From Jacaranda mimosifolia (lineage: Eukaryota > Streptophyta > Magnoliopsida > Lamiales > Bignoniaceae): a stretch of DNA of 64,000 nt. A program made the translations under genes and the position numbers. Each line of letters starts with the position of its first letter. Position 1 is the stretch's first letter. Location: positions 31,203,468-31,267,467 of the forward strand of contig CM032129.1 of NCBI GenBank assembly GCA_018894105.1. The letters run 5' to 3'. Under the pieces are notes generated by a model. The model was not told where the DNA came from. It did not search any database and saw only the letters and a list, made by a program, of their open reading frames with translations. Positions 57,601 through 64,000 of the stretch are shown here, in pieces.

Positions 57601-60600
57601 TAATAAAAATTTTAGGGAAGGAGCTTATAAACTCCTCAAAATTTTAGGAAATGTTAGGATTCTATAAGCTTCTTCGAAAAAAAGTAGGAAGATTCTATGT
57701 TATTTTTAAGATTTTACTAAACTCTTATCTTTTTTACAATAAGAATTATAAAATTTCCAACATCTTAAGCTTCATATTTTATTTTCTTCTAACACTTTAT
57801 AGACTTATTTTTAAAATAAAATCTAGCAATTTATAAACTTCAAAAATATCTTGTAGGAATTGTGAGATGCTTTATATAAGTATAGGAAGATATCCTGTTA
57901 ATCTCACCTTCACAGATTGCAAGTTTTGATGATTTTTCTTTTAATATATCACAGATGCAAGAATTCATCAGCAAGAGCATCTTTTGCTTCCTGTCGGGAA
58001 CTTGAATTCCAACTCACATCTTGTTGACATTGATCAATTAGCTGCCTTGCTGCCATCTTCAAATAATTTCAGGTAATGTTCTTTTGAGTGTAATGTCTGT
58101 CTGCACTGTTATGAAGTCACTATTTACTTATGCCCGCTTTTCATTTTGATCTACCCTATGATGGTGTGGACTGTGAGAAGGTCTTAAGTTATTGGTTAAA
58201 TGATACTCTCATTTACTGGAGAGACATAAAGGAAGGTGATTGTTATTATGCTGGATTTGTTTAGTTTTAGTCTGGAAATTAGGATATTTTATAAGTATTA
58301 TGATTTCCTTGGCATCGATATTACACGCCAATCCAAGTGATTTGCATGATATGATTTGCTAGTATCTCTGTTTGTGGATGACTTTAAATAGGTTACTCCT
58401 TGGGAAGCAAGGTTTTCATTTGACTAATGATCAATTGTTCATTATTTAGAAGCAAGATGCTCGAGATGCCAATATGTTATTTAATATGTCATCTTACTGT
58501 GCAGTCATCCTCAGAAGAATAAGAAGCGCCAGCTTTCTTTTCCTGGAGTAAGTCCACACTCGTACAATCAATGGGGGATCATAGAGAAAAATATTATTGA
58601 GAAAAATGTATTACTTGTTATGCAGGATGACAAATGTGGTACTAGTTTGAGGAGATCTACTGCAGCTGAGCAAGCTCATCATGCTCCAAAAGCTATACAA
58701 CCTAAAATAGAACCTGCTGATACAGGTTTGTTCGGATGCTTGTTTCTCTTGGATCTTTCCTATTAAGCAGTATATTGCTTATCATTCAACCATGTAAGCT
58801 GATCATTTAGTGAATGTTAAAGACTTGCATTATTTGTGTTATTACAATGTAAAGCTAAAATTTTGAATTTAACTAAACTCACCTTCATATATTGCAAGTT
58901 TATATTTCTTTTGTCTTCACATCTAAAATAGATTCAAGAGTACGTGAGCAAGAGTGCCTTGAGCTTCCTGTTACAGACTTGAAATCCAACTCACAGCTTC
59001 TTGATGTTGGTCAATTAGCTCGTTTGCTGTCATCTTCAAGCAATAGCAGGTAATGCTGCTTTTGAGTTTCCTGTCTGCCTACTTATTCTAAAGTTAATAT
59101 CAACTTCTGGTCACCACCTTGTTATGTTAACCTGTCCAATGGAGTAATGGATGTGGCAAGGTCTTACTAGGTTATTGGTTATATTATGCTCTCATTTAAA
59201 AGGGGGTGATTTTTGTTAAGGTGGACTAGTTGAGTTCTAGTCAAGGAATTAGGATATTTCTGAACCATTATCCTATGGAACTGATGTTTCACTCAAAATT
59301 AAATTGTACTCCTAGGAAAGCTAATTTTTCCTTTACTTAGGTCTTCTCATTTCAAAGATTATCAAATTTTCATTTATACAAAAGCATGATGCTAATCTGT
59401 TCTTTGATCTGCCATTCTTCTACCTTGCAGCCCTTCTCAGAAGAATATTTATACGAAGAGTCAACATTCTGTTACAAGAGTACGTCTGACTTACAAAATC
59501 AATGATGTAGGGTTATAGATAAAAATGAAATCAACAACACATTTTACTCATTCTGCAGGTTGAAAGTTGTGGTACTAGTTTGAGGATATCTGCTGCAGAA
59601 TCAACTTGTCATGCACCAAAAGCTATACAACCTAAAAAAGAACCTGCTGATTTTGGTATGTTTCCATGCTTTTTCCTGTTGTTTTATCTTTCCTAGTGAG
59701 CAGTACACTGATTATCATTGCACTATTGCTGCTGATCATTCAGTTTCCTTATTGAAGAATTCATAATTTTTTTGTCTTGTATGAAAGATGTGGGTGTATT
59801 ACTTGAAGCAAAACTTATGTTGGAGAAATCCCCCAGGAATCTGTGAGAAGTTCTTCGGGATACCATGAAAAGACCTTAAAGTGAAGATTGGTATATAGGA
59901 ACGGAATTAGGTGGGAATAGAATGGAGATGAGAAAGGAATGATACTGGTATAACTAATCCTATATTTGGTATATATAAGGAATAAGAAAGGAATGGAATT
60001 TTCATTTCTTGCTTGAGTCCAATGTCATGACAGTAATTAACGACGACGGGTAGGAATAGAATAAAAGTTTTTTGAATGACCATATTAGCCATTTATAGAA
60101 AAATTTTAAAATAAAAATATTTATTCATAAATATTTTTTGTATATTACTTTAAAATATTTTTTTAAGGCAAGTCTATAATTAGGTTTTAATATCACTTTT
60201 AATATTATTCAAATTATATCAGTCAATATATGCATTTTATATTTTAACAAATATGTTGTATCTGCTTACACACACAATATATATATATATAGACATAGTC
60301 CTTCTTATCATTATAACTTAGCAAGCTCTTTTGAACTTTTTGATAAAATATTATTAAAAAAATATAAAATATCATATAACTAGAGTCTTAATATTTTTGT
60401 GATAAAGTTAGGATGCATTTTACACTTTCTATAAATTTAACTTGAACAGTCATTGATAGAATCCATGACTTCATTTATTATTTCTATTTATTTGTTAATC
60501 ATTTGAAAGAAGCGTGGATATAATTAACTTCTCAAATTATATATATTTCATTATGTGTAGACCAAGTCAATGAGCCTCCACTTTTTTAATTAAAAAAAAA

Positions 60601-61844
60601 CTTAGAGGTGTATACTTATTCTTATTTTTATTTTTATGATAATCTACAACATTTTAATATTTTTATAATGTTCCTAAAAATAATTAAATAAAAACATGTA
60701 GCAGTCAAATAAGTTGGAACATTATACATATAAAAAATTTTAAATATCAAATTCTTTTGTTAAATTTTAGAGGGTAATCCTTTCAAGAAAATATAAATTC
60801 ATTTTCGATGGATTGGGAATAGTCAAACCCATGGAAGAAGGAGGGAATGGGCTAAATCCATACTGTTGGCAATGGCAATTCCTATGGGAATGGGGATTCC
60901 CATCTCTAATTACACCAAGCATGGGATTAGAATGAACTTGGGAATGCACATCCCATTCCCACTTCATTCTTATTTACCAATCATACTATAAGTTTTAGAC
61001 AAACTCAAATAGAATAAGGCTTAGATTACAAAGTATTTTCAATTTACTTTAGAAGTTTTGGCAAAATAAATACCCTTCTTAGCCGTACCAAATCCAGAAA
61101 CTGACAGTGAATATTGTGGAGCTAACATATTGAATTCACGTAAACTCATCCCCACATTGAAGTTGTTGTGTTCTATCTTTCACATAAAAACATGTAGCAG
61201 TCAAATAAGTTGGACCATTATACATTTAAAAAATTTTAAATATCAAATTCTTTTGTTAAATTTTAGAGGGTAATCCTTTCAAGAAAATATAAATTCATTT
61301 TCAATGGATTGGGAATAGTCAAACCCATGAAAGAAGGAGGGAATGGCTAAATCCATACTGTTGGCAATGGCAATTCCGATGGGAATGGGGATTCCCATCT
61401 CTAATTATACCAAGCGTGGGATTAGGAATGAACTTGGGAATGCACATCCCATTCCCACTTCATTCCTATTTACCAATCATACATTCATACCATAAGTTTT
61501 AGACGAACTCAAATAGAATATGGCTTAGATTACAAAGTATTTTCAATTTATTTTAGAAGTTCTGGCACAATAAATACCCTTCTTAGTCGTACCAAATCCA
61601 GAAACTGACAGTGAATATTGTGGAGCTAACATGTTGAATTCACTTAAACTCATCCCCACATTGCAAGTTGTTGTGTTCTATCTTTCACATCTGATTCTTC
61701 TAAAAAATCCTTCTAGAACTGTGTTTTATATTAATATTGAAAGCACAGGAACAAAAACTTGTATCTGCCCTCTTTCTGCCCCAAGGTTTGCAAAACTTGA
61801 TATTAAGTTTTCAGCCAATCAAAGTTCCTTTAAAGATGGTGTGA
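53743..61844 (+). CDS. LUFS (LisH) protein with tandem three-exon cassettes
   Basis: The predicted exons are 53743-53768, 53942-54039, 54566-54675, 54763-55364, 55819-55867, 55946-56042, 56440-56557, 56977-57025, 57107-57206, 57955-58072, 58505-58547, 58626-58725, 58932-59049, 59431-59479 and 59559-59655, plus a doubtful 61717-61844. All junctions are GT-AG and keep one frame for 591 codons. Residues 1-78 are a LEUNIG-type LUFS domain (LELYIHNYLIRKNM, GFLSEWWSLFW), which in LEUNIG binds SEUSS-type adaptors in transcriptional repression. The rest is repeats with no family I know: 27 residues x3, 32 x2, then four cassettes of 87-89 residues. The glutamine-rich part and WD40 repeats of LEUNIG are not found before 64 kb. 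A nuclear role is inferred only from the LUFS domain. Confidence 0.75.
54763..55364 (+). CDS. Exon 4 with two families of protein repeats
   Basis: Three 27-residue units (54769-54849, 54850-54930, 54931-55011) share VMPSRDVDYMLQDIC. Two 32-residue units (55048-55143, 55144-55239) share MMLRPELRLPIS. The exon's last 118 nt (55247-55364) are the A module of the first cassette (REQECLGLPV, then QLACVLSSSSNSR). DNA identity between units is high, so these are recent internal duplications that kept the frame. The exon ends in phase 2 at CCAG/GTAATG, as all later A exons do. Confidence 0.8.
55247..56042 (+). repeat. Exon cassette 1 (A1-B1-C1)
   Basis: A1 55247-55364 (fused to exon 4), B1 55819-55867 (HPQEKVYKNPQLSVTR), C1 55946-56042 (GASLMRSIAADPTRHSAKAP). 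Lengths are 118, 49 and 97 nt. Introns begin GTAATG, GTATGT and GTGAGC. Confidence 0.85.
56440..57206 (+). repeat. Exon cassette 2 (A2-B2-C2)
   Basis: A2 56440-56557 (REQQIFNLPVKNLNSNSQLF), B2 56977-57025 (KEKVSKKPLLSVAR), C2 57107-57206 (GTCLRRSTPAGPACHPPK). Lengths are 118, 49 and 100 nt; enters in phase 1 and leaves in phase 1. Confidence 0.85.
57955..58725 (+). repeat. Exon cassette 3 (A3-B3-C3)
   Basis: A3 57955-58072 (HQQEHLLLPVGNLNSNSHLV), B3 58505-58547 (HPQKNKKRQLSFPG; 6 nt shorter than the others, still in frame), C3 58626-58725 (GTSLRRSTAAEQAHHAPKAI). A poorly alignable AT-rich stretch (about 57600-57870) enlarges the intron before A3. Confidence 0.85.
58932..59655 (+). repeat. 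Exon cassette 4 (A4-B4-C4)
   Basis: A4 58932-59049 (REQECLELPVTDLKSNSQLL), B4 59431-59479 (PSQKNIYTKSQHSVTR), C4 59559-59655 (GTSLRISAAESTCHAPKAIQ). Lengths are 118, 49 and 97 nt. The next intron keeps homology to the earlier C-A introns but is interrupted by a DNA transposon. Confidence 0.85.
59886..60982. mobile_element. DNA transposon-like insert in the LUFS gene
   Basis: Starts GATTGGTATATAGGAACGGA and ends with the inverted counterpart TTCATTCTTATTTACCAATC. Near both ends GGGAATRGRATG-type words face each other. The DNA on both sides matches the C-A introns of the other cassettes, so this is an insertion into a repeat-copy intron. No target duplication or transposase is seen. Superfamily is undecided (Harbinger-like by appearance). 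Confidence 0.5.
60690..61185. repeat. 496-bp tandem duplication, unit 1
   Basis: Begins AAAAACATGTAGCAGTCAAA. It contains the right end of the transposon-like insert plus adjoining intron sequence to TCTATCTTTCACAT. Confidence 0.85.
61186..61690. repeat. 496-bp tandem duplication, unit 2
   Basis: A near-identical second unit follows unit 1 without a gap. Its right half lines up with the intron sequence that precedes A exons elsewhere (ATTGCAAGTT, TTTCACATCT), so a fifth A exon would be expected right after it. Confidence 0.85.
61717..61844 (+). CDS. Possible terminal exon of the LUFS gene
   Basis: After CCTTCTAG, where another A exon would be expected, the phase-1 frame gives ELCFILILKAQEQKLVSALF and ends at TGA 61842-61844 (about 42 residues). 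It has no similarity to modules A, B or C. If the C4 donor is not used, the frame instead ends at a TAG about 40 nt into that intron. Either end is speculative. Confidence 0.3.
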
Positions 61845-62949
61845 GGAGAGGAATTTGATTTCAATCTTAGAGTTGTGTCCTAAGAGGATGTGCGTGATTC
61901 TTGACAAAAGTGGCACACATAAGTTGAAGAGGTGTATTTTTGGGAAAATACTCTTACAGAGGATCACTTTCTAGTTTGCAAGTTATGTTTAAGCAAATTT
62001 AGCAGCAAAAATGATTATCATGCTATGATTGCTCTAAGGAACTATGTCGAAAACTCTTGAACTATGGTGTAGAATATGTTGGCCACTTTGTAATAAAGCC
62101 CATTGCTGATGTCCTGGTATAGGCTCTTCAACCAGTTCCAACTCGACAAGTTCTGAACCCCGCTCCTGAATCGCAGAACTCATGCCGGCACATGAAGGGA
62201 CATCAGCTGCTAATATTTTCTCAAGCATGTGTTAAGAAACATTATTGATCTTTTGATGTAGAGAAAGCTGAGCCATTACCTGGAGGCATTTTATTTATCT
62301 TAAGATAATCATGCCATAATGTTTTTGGAGATTAAAGCAACAAATTTTTATTTATCTTATTTGCTTTTGACCTGTGGGAGTTCTTTTACTATAATTTAGT
62401 TTCACTTATCCGTGCTAATGTGGTCTTGAATAATCTTATAAAAAGATGGGTGTGACTTGGACAAATATGAACCGTGTATACGAAGGATGGAAAATAAGAA
62501 AAACATGAAATGCTCTTAAAATTTGTTGATGGGCTTTGGCATATCCTTTACGGATACTTGAGTTCTAGTTGGAATGCTGATTTATGTGCATAGCATGTAA
62601 TTGCTATGCGGGCCTGTTAGACCAGGGTGAACTGTAGCAATTTATTTATACCATTTAGTTGGTATTTGTGATTTGGTTGGTGATTTGGCGAACATGTTAG
62701 AAATCATGTAGTAATTATCTACGCCAATTATGTTTTAAGGGAAGAGAATAGTATTTAGTGCAATAGGGAGATAATATCTGACCTCAATATTTATAGTTGG
62801 TAAGGCATTAGATTTCCATTTATAAGTGCAATTATTATATGAAACTGCTGCACAATGCTGTGGTGCAGATGATACAAAGCTGACAGGGCAGCTGCTGCAT
62901 CATGTGGTGCAGTAATAGTGTAGTGCAGGGCGTAAGATCATGGGTCTTT
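61845..62949. other. 3' flank of the LUFS gene, unassigned
   Basis: Possibly 3' UTR at first. No WD40 motif or other domain is found in any frame. A TGGTGCAG / AGTGCAG word repeats near 62860-62930. No mobile element border is supported. Confidence 0.35.
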
Positions 62950-63400
62950 GTTTTGTTAGTGACATTCTTTCTTTTGGTTATTGTGCCAAAGAAAAAGCAT
63001 TCTTTCTTCTGGCAATGAACTCGTTTAACTCATTCTAGCCTAAGTGCTAGTATCATTTCCTCCATGCATACATTCACTCATTCTGTTAATACAAATATGC
63101 TCCCATGGGTTTTGGCGATATTGTTAATCAATTCCATATGGAAGACTTACACATTAAGCTAACGACGGTGAAGGCATTCGCGAGCAATGATGCGGAAAAT
63201 CCTCATTTCTCTATTCAATCCTTTTCCTTCTTTTTGTTGGATATATCATTAATGATGCGGAAAATCCTCATTTCTCTATTTAATCCTTTTCCTTCTTCTT
63301 GTTGAATATATCATTCTTACATCTTCTCTTTGTCTCTCACGCCTCTAGTGAGCTTCTAGTGAGTTATAGATAGAGTTCAGAAAAATCAAAATATAATGAT
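62950..63400. repeat. Direct repeat about 0.63 kb apart, copy 1
   Basis: The order TTGTTTTGTTAGTGACA, TTCTTTTGGTTATTGTGCC, CATTCTAGCCTAAGTGCTAG and TTAATCAATTCCATA is repeated at 63575-63995 with clear divergence. This copy carries an extra 65-bp tandem duplication (63186-63250 and 63251-63315). Confidence 0.75.
63186..63315. repeat. 65-bp tandem duplication
   Basis: Two units starting AATGATGCGGAAAATCCTCA and ending TATATCATT, nearly identical, with a few differences in the T-rich part. It is absent from the second copy of the larger repeat, so it arose later. Confidence 0.85.
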
Positions 63401-63574
63401 TCCACCAACATCAAAGGTCTCAACAATATGCACAAGTTTGCCATATTTAGACAAACTTGACGAATTTCCAATATGCATTCTCACATCCTTTTCTCTTAAA
63501 CTCGTAACACAACTCTTTCAAATACCTTTACACATACAATGAGCTCTTTCCAATACTTATGTATTCCCACAATT

Positions 63575-63995
63575 TTGTTTTGTTGGTGACAATTCTTTCT
63601 TTTGGTTATTGTGCCCCCCACCCCCCACACCTCCCCACCACCCCACCAAAAAAAAAAAGAAGAAAAGAAAAGAAGAGTTGCAGCAACACGGGTAGCGAAC
63701 TCTTTAAATCATTCTAGCCTAAGTGCTAGTATCATTTTCTTCACAAGGATATTCACTTTGTTAAATACGAATACACTCTCATGGGCTTAGCGATACTGTT
63801 AATCAATTCCATAAGGAAGGCTTGCACACTAAGACCAAGCTAAAGCGGGCGAAGGAATTTGCCAGAGATGCATAGGAAAATCCTTGTTCCTCCATTCAAT
63901 CCTTTTTCTTTTCGTTGCTGGATATCTCATTCGTACACATCTTCTCTTTATTTCTTGGGCCTCCAGTCAGTTACAAATAGAGTTCGAAAGATCAA
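63575..63995. repeat. Direct repeat about 0.63 kb apart, copy 2
   Basis: Diverged copy of 62950-63400 with an inserted C/A-rich run (about 63614-63665) in place of the CAAAGAAAAAG segment. It runs to the window edge. A short frame across it (63602-63790) is not considered coding. Confidence 0.75.
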
Positions 63996-64000
63996 AACAA

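Noticed and set aside
62034..62228. Minus-strand ORF of 64 codons downstream of the LUFS gene
   Set aside because: No homology or expression-like context; likely chance.
1..64000. CRISPR arrays, bacterial operons, organelle insertions
   Set aside because: No regularly spaced identical repeats, no closely packed ORFs and no recognisable plastid or mitochondrial gene were seen.

Overview
The window looks like nuclear DNA of a eudicot plant. It is AT-rich and intron-bearing, and it is dominated by plant transposons: Mutator-like elements (MULEs), CACTA and hAT elements, Ty3/gypsy LTR remains and LINE RNase H relics. It also holds a decayed endogenous plant pararetrovirus. There is no bacterial operon structure, no CRISPR array and no convincing tRNA or rRNA gene. 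Only three loci look like intact host genes, and all lie in the right third.

Layout. 0.1-0.7 kb: LINE RNase H relic (minus). 1.0-2.55 kb: a MULE with ~385 bp terminal inverted repeats (TIRs) and a perfect 9-bp target duplication, with a 469-bp hAT MITE nested inside (perfect 8-bp duplication). 4.9-5.7 kb: right end of a CACTA element. 7.8-12.9 kb: scrambled endogenous caulimovirid, with a tRNA-Met primer site, two movement-protein copies, an inverted block and reverse transcriptase/RNase H with stops. 12.98-20.46 kb: a 7.5-kb non-autonomous CACTA element inserted in the left terminus of a hAT MITE that reappears at 20.46-21.09 kb. 23.4-25.0 kb: TAT-lineage Ty3/gypsy LTR (minus) with an opposing additional ORF. 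25-32 kb: gene fragments, including SnRK2-kinase-like exon relics. 32.36-35.18 kb: a 2.8-kb solo LTR. 36.85-38.76 kb: a second MULE.

Host genes. (1) 39.0-42.7 kb (+): a coiled-coil NB-ARC LRR immune receptor, whose ATG is about 240 bp from the upstream MULE. (2) 46.4-47.6 kb (-): an intronless PIN-family auxin carrier. Its membrane domains match canonical long PINs but its central loop is cut to about 56 residues, so it may be a retrogene. (3) 53.7 to about 61.8 kb (+): a gene whose first three exons encode a LEUNIG-type LisH/LUFS domain. In place of the usual glutamine-rich region and WD40 repeats, it continues into several layers of internal repeats. A three-exon cassette (118 + 49 + 97-100 nt, symmetric phase 1-1) occurs four times with every splice junction in frame. 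I consider this tandem-exon LUFS protein the most interesting and possibly undescribed item in the window.

The three genes show no sign of joint function. The flanks of the LUFS gene contain further duplications (a 496-bp tandem at 60.7-61.7 kb, and a ~400-bp direct repeat with a 65-bp internal duplication at 62.9-64 kb). Local duplication therefore seems to be a habit of this region.
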